Of a stretch of DNA of 64,000 nt, positions 43,157-51,308 are shown piece by piece. Position 1 is the stretch's first letter. Each line of letters begins with the position of its first letter. Made by a program: the position numbers and the translations under genes. This DNA is from Candidatus Lutibacillus vidarii. Its GTDB lineage: Bacteria > Actinomycetota > Actinomycetes > Actinomycetales > Dermatophilaceae. Below the pieces are notes generated by a model that saw only the letters and a program-made list of their open reading frames with translations, did not search any database and was not told where the DNA came from. The DNA lies in contig JADKGA010000002.1 of NCBI GenBank assembly GCA_016717165.1, positions 930,001-994,000 on the forward strand, written 5' to 3'.

Positions 43157-44094
43157 CGTGAGGTCCTTTGGGTGGTGAACGACTCGGTGTCGACCCCGCC
43201 GATCCCGCCGATGCCGATGGCGGCGACGAGCTCTTGGAGGCTGGCAGCCTCGAGGGCGATATTGGCGGCGCGGGCCCGGGACTCGTCGTCGGCGGTGCGT
43301 GCCCCACGGACGGTGACCGACAGGATCGACCCGAGGCGGCGCTCGGAGAGGACCTCGCGGTGACCGACCAGGGCGGTCACCGCCGAGTCGAGGCCCCTGG
43401 CGACGAAGGCGCTCGTCCGGGCCTCGTCCGCGTCCGCCCGAAGGACGATGCGGCCCTCATGGAGGACGAGGACCTCCTCCAGCAGACCGGCCGCCTCGTC
43501 GATGAGGTGGGTCGACATGACGATGGTCCGTGGGTGCTCGCTGTAGGCGAGGAGCAGCTCGTCGTAGAAGATCCCGCGCGCCGACGGGTCCAGCCCGAGG
43601 TAGGGCTCGTCGAGGAAGGTGTATGCCGCCCGCGAGGCGAGCGAGATGACGATCGCCAGGGCGGAGCGCTGGCCGCGGGACAGCTTCTTGCACGTGGTGC
43701 GGTGCGGCAGGTGGAAGCGGTCCGCCAGCCGCTCGGCCAGCGCGGCGTCCCAGTCGGGGTAGAACCATGACACGGCGCTGAGGACGTCGCGGACCTTGAA
43801 GGCATCGTTGTACGGCTGGTCCTCGCGGATGAAGCAGGTCCGACCGAGAACGACCGGGTTCTCCGCGGGGTCCTCCCCGTCGATGAGCACGGTCCCGCCG
43901 GAGCGGAAGGTGTGGTTGCACACCAGGGACATCAGGGTGGTCTTGCCGACGCCGTTGGCGCCGAGCAGGCCGTAGATGCGGCCGGGCGGGAGGACGGCCG
44001 AGATGTCGGTGAGCACCTCGGTCCGGCCGAACCGTTTGGTGACGTGCTCCAGGACGATGCCGCTCGGGGTCCCGGCGGGTGGGTGGCTGGTCAT
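43153..44094 (-). CDS. ABC transporter ATP-binding protein
   Basis: A 313-residue ATPase. Walker A GANGVGKTTLMS (about 43-54), Q-loop near CFIREDQPYN, signature LSRGQRSALAI (LSGGQ variant), Walker B YTFLDEPYLGLDPSARG, and a His switch in STHLIDEA. It powers the downstream permease. The start overlaps the GntR gene by 4 bp, so the three genes are translationally coupled. Confidence 0.88.
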   Translation of the reverse strand: MTSHPPAGTPSGIVLEHVTKRFGRTEVLTDISAVLPPGRIYGLLGANGVGKTTLMSLVCNHTFRSGGTVLIDGEDPAENPVVLGRTCFIREDQPYNDAFKVRDVLSAVSWFYPDWDAALAERLADRFHLPHRTTCKKLSRGQRSALAIVISLASRAAYTFLDEPYLGLDPSARGIFYDELLLAYSEHPRTIVMSTHLIDEAAGLLEEVLVLHEGRIVLRADADEARTSAFVARGLDSAVTALVGHREVLSERRLGSILSVTVRGARTADDESRARAANIALEAASLQELVAAIGIGGIGGVDTESFTTQRTSR

Positions 44095-44450
44095 GACTGG
44101 TCCTTGATCATTGTGACGATCTCGTCGGTGGTCAGCCCGACCCGGGCCGCCTCGTCGAGGAGGGGGAGGACGAACTCGGCGGTGAAGGAGGCCCGCCGCG
44201 AGGCCCGGAGCGCCTCGGGGGCGCCGGTGGCCACGAACATGCCGAGTCCGCGCTTCTTGTAGATGACGTTCTGGTCGACGAGGCGGTTGAGCGCCTTGCC
44301 GGCGGTGGCCGGGTTGATCCGGTAGTGCGCGGCCAGCTCGTTCGTCGAGGGAACCTGGGTCTCCTCGGGGTAGATGCCCGCGAGGATGTCGTCGGCCATC
44401 CGGTCCGCCAGGTCGAGGAAGATCGGTCGCCCCTCGGCGAAAGCCGTCAC
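44091..44450 (-). CDS. YtrA-subfamily GntR transcriptional regulator
   Basis: A 119-residue GntR protein with a winged helix (DDILAGIYPEETQVPSTNELAAHYRINPATAGKALNRLVDQNVIYKKRGLGMFV) and a short C-terminal helix pair, the YtrA type. It begins the ABC operon and most likely represses it. GTG start with a GGAGGAG site. A TGGTTCA-N12-TGAACCA inverted repeat lies 19 bp upstream. Confidence 0.88.
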   Translation of the reverse strand: MTAFAEGRPIFLDLADRMADDILAGIYPEETQVPSTNELAAHYRINPATAGKALNRLVDQNVIYKKRGLGMFVATGAPEALRASRRASFTAEFVLPLLDEAARVGLTTDEIVTMIKDQS

Positions 44451-44468
44451 GGGTTGGCTCCTCCTCGC

Positions 44469-44494
44469 TGGTTCAGTACTCGACTAATGAACCA
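44469..44494. promoter_or_regulatory. Inverted repeat upstream of the GntR/ABC operon, likely operator
   Basis: TGGTTCA (44469-44475) and TGAACCA (44488-44494), perfect 7-bp arms with a 12-nt spacer, in the promoter region of the YtrA-type regulator. Autorepression is the usual role. Confidence 0.55.
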
Positions 44495-44511
44495 GGGAAC
44501 TGAGGACTTTG

Positions 44512-45405
44512 TCAACCCCGCACAATCGGGACGCCGGAGGCGACCTGCAGCAGGGCGTCGCAGACCGTGAGCAGCCGGCGCCGCAGGGCCGCGGCGCGGG
44601 TCATCAGCGGGTGGAGCGCGGCGAGATAGTCGGCCTTGCCGACGGGGGTCTCGATGAGGATCGGCTCGTCACCGAGCACCGTGACGTCATACGGCGAGGC
44701 CTGCATGTCGAGGCGGCGCAGGTCGCGAGCGAGGTCGAAGCAGTCCATGACGAGCTCGCTGGGGACGGCCGGGGTGAGCTTGGTGGCCCACTTGTAGAGG
44801 TCCATCCCGGCGTGCAGACAGCCGGGCTGGTCGAGGGCGACCTGGGTGTCGCGGCGCGGCTGGAGGGCGTTGCGCGGGACCGCCTCGGGGGTGAAGAAGC
44901 GGAAGGCGTCGATATGCGTGCAGCGCAGCGAGTGGCTTTCGACGACGGCGTCGGTCCCAGCCGGGCCTAGCCGCAAGGGCAGCTGGGTATGCCGCACCTG
45001 CTCCGCCGGCAGCCGGTAGACCATGGCCCACTCGTGCAGAGCGAAGCAGCGCAGCTGCGGCTCACGCCCGTCGACGGCGCTGAGCAGGTCTCGGACGAAC
45101 CGGATGCCCTCGGCGCGGCTGGTCGCCAGGGCGGCGGCGTCGACCGAGACAATCTGGTCGTCCGCGCCGTAGAAGCGCCAGGAGGCGCGGGGGAGCCCGG
45201 CCGCCCGGTCGAGACCGACGCCCAGGCCGGGGTGCCAACGGCGCAGCCGGGTCGGAGTGGTCGGGTAGTAGGTGAAGAGGAAGTCCTCGGTCGGGTGTTT
45301 CTCGCCGAGGGCCCGACGCCTGCGGTGCGCCTCGGTGGCGGCGTCGACCCGGGCCTCATGGGCGGCTTCGAGGTCGCGCCACTGCGTCAGCGCGAGGACC
45401 GTCAT
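44512..45405 (-). CDS. Conserved actinobacterial protein usually labelled 3-methyladenine DNA glycosylase
   Basis: A 297-residue protein matching a family conserved in actinobacteria, with EARVDAATEAHRRRRALGEKHPTEDFLFTYY, LRRWHPGLGVGLD, LHEWAMVYR, CTHIDAFRFFTPEA, QPGCLHAGMDLYKWATKLTPAVPSELVMDCFDLARDLRRLDMQASPYD and PILIETPVGKADY. Databases often call such proteins 3-methyladenine DNA glycosylase, but I see no helix-hairpin-helix or other glycosylase motif, so the name is doubtful. The invariant His, Cys, Asp and Glu residues suggest an enzyme. ATG 45405 starts 84 bp from a 49-bp palindrome. Confidence 0.6.
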   Translation of the reverse strand: MTVLALTQWRDLEAAHEARVDAATEAHRRRRALGEKHPTEDFLFTYYPTTPTRLRRWHPGLGVGLDRAAGLPRASWRFYGADDQIVSVDAAALATSRAEGIRFVRDLLSAVDGREPQLRCFALHEWAMVYRLPAEQVRHTQLPLRLGPAGTDAVVESHSLRCTHIDAFRFFTPEAVPRNALQPRRDTQVALDQPGCLHAGMDLYKWATKLTPAVPSELVMDCFDLARDLRRLDMQASPYDVTVLGDEPILIETPVGKADYLAALHPLMTRAAALRRRLLTVCDALLQVASGVPIVRG

Positions 45406-45436
45406 ACCTCGGTTTTCCACAACCCACCCCTCCCGC

Positions 45437-45485
45437 CCCGCAAAGACACACCTTATGACGCCGTCATAAGGTGTGTCTTTGCGGG
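45437..45485. repeat. 49-bp near-perfect palindrome between divergent genes
   Basis: Two 24-bp perfect inverted arms (45437-45460 and 45462-45485) with a single C between. Arms begin CCCGCAAAGACAC and end CTTATGACG. An outer partial pair, CACAACCC (45418-45425) and GGGTTGTG (45483-45490), extends it. It lies between the divergent glycosylase-like and FAH genes, so it may serve as a shared operator or be a mobile palindrome. Confidence 0.8.
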
Positions 45486-45519
45486 TTGTGCACAGGTGAG
45501 GGAAGAGGGGCTGGACGGG

Positions 45520-46296
45520 ATGCGGATCGCGCGGTACACGACGGGCGAGGACCCCTGCTACGGAGTCGTGGAGAAGGACGGTGGCCGCCTCGTCGTCGCC
45601 AGGATCCACGGGGACCCGATCTACCAGCCGGTGACCTTCACCGGCGAGCGGACCCCGCTCGAGGACGTCCGCCTCCTCGCCCCGGTCATCCCCCGGAGCA
45701 AGGTCATCGGCATCGGCCGCAACTACGCCGACCACGCCGCCGAGATGGGCTCGACCCCGCCGGCCGAACCGATGATCTTCCTCAAGCCCAACACCGCCGT
45801 CATCGGCCCCGGCGACCCCGTCGTCATGCCGCCGCAGAGCCGCGAGGTCCACTACGAGGGCGAGCTCGCCGTCATCATCGGCAAGGTCTGCAAGGACGTG
45901 CCCCGCGAACGCGCCCTCTCGGTCGTCTTCGGCTACACCTGCGGCAATGACGTCACCGCCCGGGACCTCCAGCGCAGCGACGGCCAGTGGTCTCGAGCCA
46001 AGGGCTTCGACACCTTCGCCCCGATCGGGCCCTGGGTCGAGACCGAGCTCGACCCGTCGGGGCTGCGGCTGACCACCCGCCGCGACGGCGAGGTCGTCCA
46101 GGACGGTACGACCGCGGATCTCATCCACGATGTCCCCACGCTCATCGCGTACGCGTCGGCCGCCTTCACCCTGCTCCCCGGCGACATCATCCTCACCGGC
46201 ACCCCCGCCGGGGTGGGCCCGGTCGCCGCCGGCCAGCGGGTCGAGGTGGAGATCGAGGGGATCGGCATCCTGTCGAACCCCTTCGTCACCCGCTGA
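45520..46296 (+). CDS. Fumarylacetoacetate hydrolase family protein
   Basis: A 258-residue FAH-fold enzyme. The metal-binding set is present: IGRNYADHAAEMG, FLKPNTAVIGPGDPVVMP, VHYEGELAVIIGK with its Glu-x-Glu, GYTCGNDVTARDLQ, and GTPAGVGPV near the end. Family members hydrolyse or decarboxylate 2-oxo acids, and the exact reaction is not fixed by sequence. It lies 78 bp upstream of gltX, an order kept across actinobacteria. Confidence 0.85.
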   Translation: MRIARYTTGEDPCYGVVEKDGGRLVVARIHGDPIYQPVTFTGERTPLEDVRLLAPVIPRSKVIGIGRNYADHAAEMGSTPPAEPMIFLKPNTAVIGPGDPVVMPPQSREVHYEGELAVIIGKVCKDVPRERALSVVFGYTCGNDVTARDLQRSDGQWSRAKGFDTFAPIGPWVETELDPSGLRLTTRRDGEVVQDGTTADLIHDVPTLIAYASAAFTLLPGDIILTGTPAGVGPVAAGQRVEVEIEGIGILSNPFVTR

Positions 46297-46373
46297 GTGC
46301 CCGCCCACGACCCGGTGAGCCCGCGCCGAGCGACGGCCGGACGGCCCCGCCGACGGGATACCCTGGGCGCACT

Positions 46374-47900
46374 ATGAGCGAGAAGCCCTTGGACCCGGTC
46401 CGCCTGCGCGTCGCCCCGTCGCCGACCGGTGACCCACACGTCGGCACGGCATATATGTCCCTCTTCGACCTGGCCTTCGCGCGCCAGCAGGGCGGCAGCT
46501 TCGTCCTGCGGATCGAGGACACCGACCGGGCCCGGCTGCAGCACGACAGCGAGCGGCAGATCTTCGACACCTTGCACTGGCTCGGGCTCACCTGGGACGA
46601 GGGGCCGGACATCGGGGGCAGGTACGCGCCATACCGTCAGTCCGAGCGGCTCGCCACCTACCAGCCGTATGTCGACCGGCTGCTCGCCGAGGGGAAGGCC
46701 TACCACTGCTGGTGCTCGGCGGAGCGGCTCACCGCGATGCGGGAGCACCAGCAGAAGCTCAAGCAGCCCACCGGCTACGACCGGATGTGCCTGGGCAAGA
46801 CCCAGGAGGAGCGCGCCGCGCTGCCCGGGTACACCGAGCACGCCGTCGTGCGGATGCAGATCCCCGACGATGTCGACACCCATTTCGACGACCTCATCAT
46901 GGGCCATATCGACGCCCCGCGACCGGACGACCAGGTCATCCTCAAGGCCGACGGCTTCCCGACCTACCACCTCGCGGTCGTCGTCGACGACCACGAGATG
47001 GGCATCACCCATGTCGTTCGTGGTCAGGAGTGGATCTCCTCCACGCCCAAGCACCTGCTCCTCTACACCTGGCTGGGGCTCACGCCGCCGAAGTTCGCCC
47101 ATATGCCGCTGCTGCGCGACGAGAAGAAGGCGAAGATCTCCAAGCGCAAGAGCCCCTGGGCGCGGCTGACCTGGTTCCGTGAGCGGGGCTACCTGCCCGA
47201 GGCGCTGGTCAACTTCCTTGCCCTGCAGGGGTACCCGCCGATCCTCGAGGCTGACGGCACCGAGCGGGAGGTCTTCACCTTCGAGGAGTTCTCCCGCGGC
47301 TTCGACTGGCACAAGGTCAACCCGGCCGGGTCGATCTTCAACCTCGACAAGCTCAACTGGCTCAACGGCATCTATATCCGCGCCCTGGCCGGCGACGAGC
47401 TGGCCTCCCGGTTGCTGCCCTATCTCGAGGCGGCCGAGGTCCTCAGCGGTTCGCCGTCGCTCGGCGAGCTCGGCCGGCTGCAGGCCCTCGCCCCGTTGGT
47501 GCAGACCCGCATCGAGGTCCTCTCTGACGCTGTCCTGCTCATCGCGCCCTTCTATGTCGGCGACGACCAGCTCGAGATCTCCGAGCAGGCCCGGGCGACG
47601 CTCGACCCCGGGGCTCCCGCGGTCCTCGACGCCGCCCTGCGCGCGCTTGGTGACCTCGACGACCACGGCTCCGGAAGCGGGCTGCTCGGAACCGACTCGC
47701 CCTGGAATGCCGGCGCTGTGGAGGCGGCGCTGCGGTCGGCGCTGGTCGACGGCCTCGGGCTCAAGCCCCGGGTGGCCTTCGGTGCGGTCCGGGTTGCGAT
47801 CTCCGGTGCCAAGGTGTCGCCGCCACTGTTCGAGTCGATCGAGATCCTTGGGAAGACCTCGACCCTGGCGCGGCTGCGGGCCTTGCGCGACTCGCTGTAG
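46374..47900 (+). CDS. gltX: Glutamyl-tRNA synthetase
   Basis: A 508-residue class I synthetase that charges tRNA-Glu and, in the transamidation route, tRNA-Gln. APSPTGDPHVGTAYMSLFD is the HIGH-type region (about 14-32), RIEDTDRARLQHDSE follows, KISKRKS is the KMSKS-type loop (about 255), and the CP domain has the CWCSAERL zinc-like element. The glutamyl product feeds GatCAB, whose genes also lie in this window. A TACCCT -10 candidate is 9 nt before ATG 46374. Confidence 0.96.
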   Translation: MSEKPLDPVRLRVAPSPTGDPHVGTAYMSLFDLAFARQQGGSFVLRIEDTDRARLQHDSERQIFDTLHWLGLTWDEGPDIGGRYAPYRQSERLATYQPYVDRLLAEGKAYHCWCSAERLTAMREHQQKLKQPTGYDRMCLGKTQEERAALPGYTEHAVVRMQIPDDVDTHFDDLIMGHIDAPRPDDQVILKADGFPTYHLAVVVDDHEMGITHVVRGQEWISSTPKHLLLYTWLGLTPPKFAHMPLLRDEKKAKISKRKSPWARLTWFRERGYLPEALVNFLALQGYPPILEADGTEREVFTFEEFSRGFDWHKVNPAGSIFNLDKLNWLNGIYIRALAGDELASRLLPYLEAAEVLSGSPSLGELGRLQALAPLVQTRIEVLSDAVLLIAPFYVGDDQLEISEQARATLDPGAPAVLDAALRALGDLDDHGSGSGLLGTDSPWNAGAVEAALRSALVDGLGLKPRVAFGAVRVAISGAKVSPPLFESIEILGKTSTLARLRALRDSL

Positions 47901-47906
47901 GCCGTC

Positions 47907-48419
47907 GTGGCCGACATCAGGTTGCCGATCGGCGACCACAAGTTCAGCGTCCGCGTCGGTCTGCTCTGCGTGCGCGACGGTGCGCTGCTGGCCAACCGAC
48001 TCGACGGCGACGAGTTCGCCTTCGTGCCCGGTGGCGCGCTGGGCACCGGCGAGGACGTCCTCGACTGCGCCCGCCGGGAGTGGCTCGAGGAGACCGGGCT
48101 GGAGGCGGGGGAGTGCCGGCTGGTCGGGGTGGTCGAGAACTTCTTCGGCAACCGCGGTCCGCTGCAGCACGAGATCGGTTTCTATGTCCGGATCGAGCCG
48201 CCCGAGCCGGCCCAGCTGCCCGAGGTTGTTCTCGACGGAGCCGACACGGCCTTCCTCTGGGTGCCCCTGGACCAGGTGCGGAGCTTCCCGGTCCTGCCGG
48301 TCCCGGTGGCCGAGCTGCTCGACGTCCCGGCAGGTCAGATCCGGCATGTCGTCACCCGCGACACTGACTTGTCGACACCCGCCGACGGCGATTTGGGCGC
48401 CGCCGCGTCGGGCCGGTAG
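47907..48419 (+). CDS. Nudix hydrolase
   Basis: A 170-residue protein with a complete Nudix box, GALGTGEDVLDCARREWLEETGLEAG (about 42-68), matching the G-x5-E-x7-REUxEExGU pattern. These enzymes hydrolyse nucleoside diphosphates linked to another group. Start is GTG 47907, 6 bp after gltX, so probably in the same transcript. The last 20 residues are a low-complexity tail. Confidence 0.88.
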   Translation: MADIRLPIGDHKFSVRVGLLCVRDGALLANRLDGDEFAFVPGGALGTGEDVLDCARREWLEETGLEAGECRLVGVVENFFGNRGPLQHEIGFYVRIEPPEPAQLPEVVLDGADTAFLWVPLDQVRSFPVLPVPVAELLDVPAGQIRHVVTRDTDLSTPADGDLGAAASGR

Positions 48420-48514
48420 TATCACCCTTCGGTCTTTCCGCCCGAAGGCGGTGTCCCGCGCGCGTGGTCTCAACTGCGAAGGCGGGCAGCGCGCGCGGAG
48501 CGGGAATACCCCCT

Positions 48515-48586
48515 TGGGGTATGGTGTAACCGGCAGCACGACTGACTCTGGATCAGTTAGTCTAGGTTCGAATCCTGGTACCCCAG
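48515..48586 (+). tRNA. tRNA-Gln (anticodon CTG)
   Basis: A 72-nt cloverleaf. Acceptor TGGGGTA pairs with TACCCCA (with one G-discriminator after it), the anticodon stem ACTGA/TCAGT encloses loop CTCTGGA giving CTG (48548-48550), and the T-arm CTAGG-TTCGAAT-CCTGG is regular. No CCA is encoded. It lies 30 bp upstream of tRNA-Glu. Confidence 0.92.
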
Positions 48587-48616
48587 CTCTCCTTCGACAC
48601 GTCGGAGGATGCCACG

Positions 48617-48687
48617 GCCCCGTTGTGTAGTGGCCTAGCACGCCGCCCTCTCAAGGCGGTAGCGCGGGTTCGAATCCCGTCGGGGCT
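48617..48687 (+). tRNA. tRNA-Glu (anticodon CTC)
   Basis: Acceptor GCCCCG pairs with CGGGGC; the anticodon stem CCGCC/GGCGG encloses loop CTCTCAA giving CTC (48650-48652); the T-arm is GCGGG-TTCGAAT-CCCGT. No encoded CCA. A 32-bp palindrome begins 9 bp after it. Confidence 0.92.
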
Positions 48688-48695
48688 ACGTGGTC

Positions 48696-48727
48696 GGAGG
48701 GCCCGCAGAGATCTCTGCGGGCCCTCC
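48696..48727. terminator. 32-bp perfect palindrome after tRNA-Glu, copy 1
   Basis: Sixteen-base arms GGAGGGCCCGCAGAGA and TCTCTGCGGGCCCTCC with no spacer. It is placed as a terminator of the tRNA transcript. The identical 32 bp recur at 50078-50109. Confidence 0.7.
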
Positions 48728-48871
48728 GGTGTCTTCGGCCCCGGGTGGTCGACACCCCCTCGATCTCTCGACCGCTTGTGTACTGGGGCGTACCGTCAAG
48801 AGTGCGAACAGTGCCTGCTGGGGGGACCAGACCTGCTCGGGAGTCACCTGGGCGAGGCGAAAGGGGGAGCC

Positions 48872-49540
48872 ATGCAGCGAAGACGGGTGATCACTATCGC
48901 CGTGGCGACGGCGGCGGTTGCTTTCGGACTGTCGGCCGGGCAGGCCTCCAGTGCTGGGCCTGATTCTGCGGGCCACCAACCAGTTCGGACCTCGATGGTC
49001 TCGGCGGTGTCACAGCCACGGGCTGCAACGCCTGACCAGGTGGCCATCTCGGGGGCATCCACCGTTCGTGGCGTGTCCGAGACCGACGCAGCCACCTTGC
49101 TCGAGGCGCAGCGTGCGTTCGGAGCAGTCGTCAACAAGCTCCACGGCGAGTACTCGGATGCCGTCAGCAGCTACCGCTGGAATATGACGACCGGTCGTGG
49201 CGAGGTCACCCTGGTCTTGGGGGCCGACCCGGCCATGCGGGCGGCCGTGACCGCGTTGGCGCTCAGTGTGGGCGCCGATGTCCGCGATGGGGGCGAGATG
49301 ACCCGCAAGGCGCGTGCAGAGCAGGTCGTGGCGTTGGCCGAGGCGATCCGGCAGGCACACCCGGAAGTCACGACGTTCCGTGTCCGCCCGGCTCAGGACT
49401 ACCGAAGCCTTGTGGTCGAGACGCCTGCGGACGTCTCCGACGCCATCTCCCAATGGGTGTCCGAGCAGCCCATGCCGGTGGACGTCGAGCAGGTGGTCAT
49501 CGAGGGGTTGAGCGGTTTCCTCAGCTCGGGCTCGCGCTAG
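48872..49540 (+). CDS. Secreted protein resembling a protease propeptide, no protease domain
   Basis: A 222-residue protein with a clear signal peptide (MQRRRVITIAVATAAVAFGLSAGQASSA, cleavage likely before Gly-Pro). The mature part contains VNKLHGEYSDAVSSYRWNMTTGRGEVTLVL and an alternating helix/strand pattern that loosely resembles the prodomains of alpha-lytic-type proteases. No catalytic triad or other known domain is seen. Function unknown; the resemblance is weak. It has a good AAGGGGGAG site and lies 140 bp after the palindrome that follows tRNA-Glu. Confidence 0.6.
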   Translation: MQRRRVITIAVATAAVAFGLSAGQASSAGPDSAGHQPVRTSMVSAVSQPRAATPDQVAISGASTVRGVSETDAATLLEAQRAFGAVVNKLHGEYSDAVSSYRWNMTTGRGEVTLVLGADPAMRAAVTALALSVGADVRDGGEMTRKARAEQVVALAEAIRQAHPEVTTFRVRPAQDYRSLVVETPADVSDAISQWVSEQPMPVDVEQVVIEGLSGFLSSGSR

Positions 49541-49555
49541 ACCGGGGGGATGCGC

Positions 49556-50065
49556 ATGGCTGGCCCCGGCCGACGTCGTCTGGGGGCGCTCTGCCTGGCG
49601 GCGATCGGCACGCTCCCAGTCGGCGCGTGCACCGGGAGCGAGGGCGGGCCCGGCTCAGGAGCATCGACCTCAGGGACGTCGACATCCGGCTCGAACGCAC
49701 CGAAGAGCTATGGCATCGTGTCGGTCGATGGGCTCACGGTCACCGGTCCGGAGTCCCATTCGGCCTTCACGGCGATCGTCGCGGGGACCTTGCGTCTCGA
49801 CGCGGACGGGTGCTGGCGTCTGATCGTGCCCCCCGACACCGAGGTGACGGTCGTGTGGCCCGCCGGCACGAGGTGGGCGGACGGCACCCACACCGCCGTC
49901 ACCGTGGACTCCGGGGTGACGCTTCGCTCCGGGCAGTCGATCATGGCCGGTGGCGGAGTCCTGGAGAAGGTGGACCGCTCCTCGGTCAGCGTCGCGCCGG
50001 AGGTGGCGTGCCTGTCGGGCAACCCGATCTCGTTCGCGCCCATTGACGACATCACCGTCACGTAG
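49556..50065 (+). CDS. Putative lipoprotein of unknown function
   Basis: A 169-residue protein with a lipoprotein signal peptide (lipobox LPVGAC), a Ser/Gly/Thr-rich linker, and a short C-terminal domain with DADGCWRLIVPPDTEVTVVWPAGTRWADGTHTAVTV. I recognise no family. GGGGGG lies 6 nt before ATG 49556; ATG 49550 is an alternative start. It is 15 bp downstream of the secreted-protein gene, so both are likely cotranscribed in one cassette. Confidence 0.55.
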   Translation: MAGPGRRRLGALCLAAIGTLPVGACTGSEGGPGSGASTSGTSTSGSNAPKSYGIVSVDGLTVTGPESHSAFTAIVAGTLRLDADGCWRLIVPPDTEVTVVWPAGTRWADGTHTAVTVDSGVTLRSGQSIMAGGGVLEKVDRSSVSVAPEVACLSGNPISFAPIDDITVT

Positions 50066-50069
50066 CCGC

Positions 50070-50117
50070 CGAACACTGGAGGGCCCGCAGAGATCTCTGC
50101 GGGCCCTCCAGTGTTCG
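50070..50117. terminator. 48-bp perfect palindrome, copy 2 of the 32-bp core
   Basis: Perfect palindrome with 24-base arms and no spacer. Its central 32 bp (50078-50109) equal the palindrome after tRNA-Glu. It lies between convergent genes and can terminate both. Confidence 0.75.
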
Positions 50118-50171
50118 TCTGCCGCGCCATCGGCCGGAGTGCTCGCGGCGCTCACGGGGACCAGACCCGGC

Positions 50172-51308
50172 TCACCAGTAGACGATGACCTTGTCGCCGA
50201 CGACGACCTGGTCGAAGAGCCACTTGATGCCGTCATAGTTGCGGACGTTGACGCAGCCGTGCGAGGCGCCGGCGTACCCGCGGGCCGCGAAGTCCGAGGA
50301 GTAGTGCACGGCCTCGCCGCCGCTGAAGAACATTGCGAAGGGCATCTTCGAGCCGTAGGTCGTCGACACGTGGTCACGGGACTTCCAGTAGACCGTGAAG
50401 GCGCCCTCGCGGGTCGGGTTCGCCGAAGACCCGAAACGGACGTCCATGCGCAGCAGGGCCTTGCCGTCGACGACCCAGACGAGCTTGCGGGTCGTCTTGC
50501 TGATACACAGCGCCCGGCCGGTGAGGCACCGGGAGTCCAGGCCGGCCGTGCTGACCGGGCCGTTGACCGGCTTGGGGGCGACATTGTTGAGCTCGTCCTG
50601 GGTCGGCTTGTGCGTCATGGCCGCGAGGCGGTCCCACGTGCGCTGGTCGACCTCACCGGTGACCGGGATGCTCCGCTTGGCCTGGAAGCCCTTGACCGCG
50701 TCGACGGTCCTCGAACCGTAGGTCGAGGTGACATCGCCGCTCCACCAGGCGATCTGCTTGAGCCGGGCCTGGAGCTCGCGCACCTGCGTGCCGGTTGACC
50801 CGTCCTTCATCAGCGCCGGCCCGGCGACGAGGATGTCGTACATCTCGTCGTGGGTGGGGGTCTTGGTCATCGCGACGAGCTTGGCCCAGGTCGTCGCGTC
50901 GACGGTGCCGGTGACGGGCAGCTCACGCTTGGTCTGGAAGGCCTTCACCGAGGAGAGCGTGTCCTCGTCGAAGGTCGCGCTGATCGAGCCCGCGTACCAG
51001 CCGATCTGGCGCAGCCGGGCCTGGAGCTCGCGGACGCGGTCGTTCGACGCACCTACGGCCAAGGCGCCATCGGCCGCGGTCGTGGTGCTCGACGAGGAGG
51101 ACGAGGACGACGGCGTCGAGGACGCCGCGGTGGTGTCGGGCGAGGTCGGCGTCCCGGTGACCGTCCGAGTCACAGCGGGAGCGGCCGCAGACCCACTCGG
51201 CAGGGCCGAGCAGCCGGTGGTCGCGAGCAGGGCCGCCGCGGCGGCGAAGGCCAGTCCGGCGCGCCCAAGGGTGATGGCCGGGCCGGTGTGGCGGCTGTCG
51301 GTGTGCAT
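50172..51308 (-). CDS. L,D-transpeptidase lipoprotein with two peptidoglycan-binding domains
   Basis: A 378-residue exported protein, with lipobox LLATTGC, a Ser/Thr linker, two PG_binding_1 domains (GASNDRVRELQARLRQIGWYAG to AKLVAMT; then GSTGTQVRELQARLKQIAWWSGD to DRLAAMT), and a YkuD domain ending HYSSDFAARGYAGASHGCVNVRNYDG with the catalytic Cys near 352. It is the second L,D-transpeptidase of the window; the first uses Ig-like domains instead. The ATG at 51308 has GAGGAGG upstream and fits better than 51362. Confidence 0.93.
   Translation of the reverse strand: MHTDSRHTGPAITLGRAGLAFAAAAALLATTGCSALPSGSAAAPAVTRTVTGTPTSPDTTAASSTPSSSSSSSSTTTAADGALAVGASNDRVRELQARLRQIGWYAGSISATFDEDTLSSVKAFQTKRELPVTGTVDATTWAKLVAMTKTPTHDEMYDILVAGPALMKDGSTGTQVRELQARLKQIAWWSGDVTSTYGSRTVDAVKGFQAKRSIPVTGEVDQRTWDRLAAMTHKPTQDELNNVAPKPVNGPVSTAGLDSRCLTGRALCISKTTRKLVWVVDGKALLRMDVRFGSSANPTREGAFTVYWKSRDHVSTTYGSKMPFAMFFSGGEAVHYSSDFAARGYAGASHGCVNVRNYDGIKWLFDQVVVGDKVIVYW

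Noticed and set aside
48420..48514. Riboswitch upstream of tRNA-Gln
   Set aside because: The stretch contains several GC-rich inverted repeats but no recognisable aptamer core; it looks like the end of the Nudix transcript.
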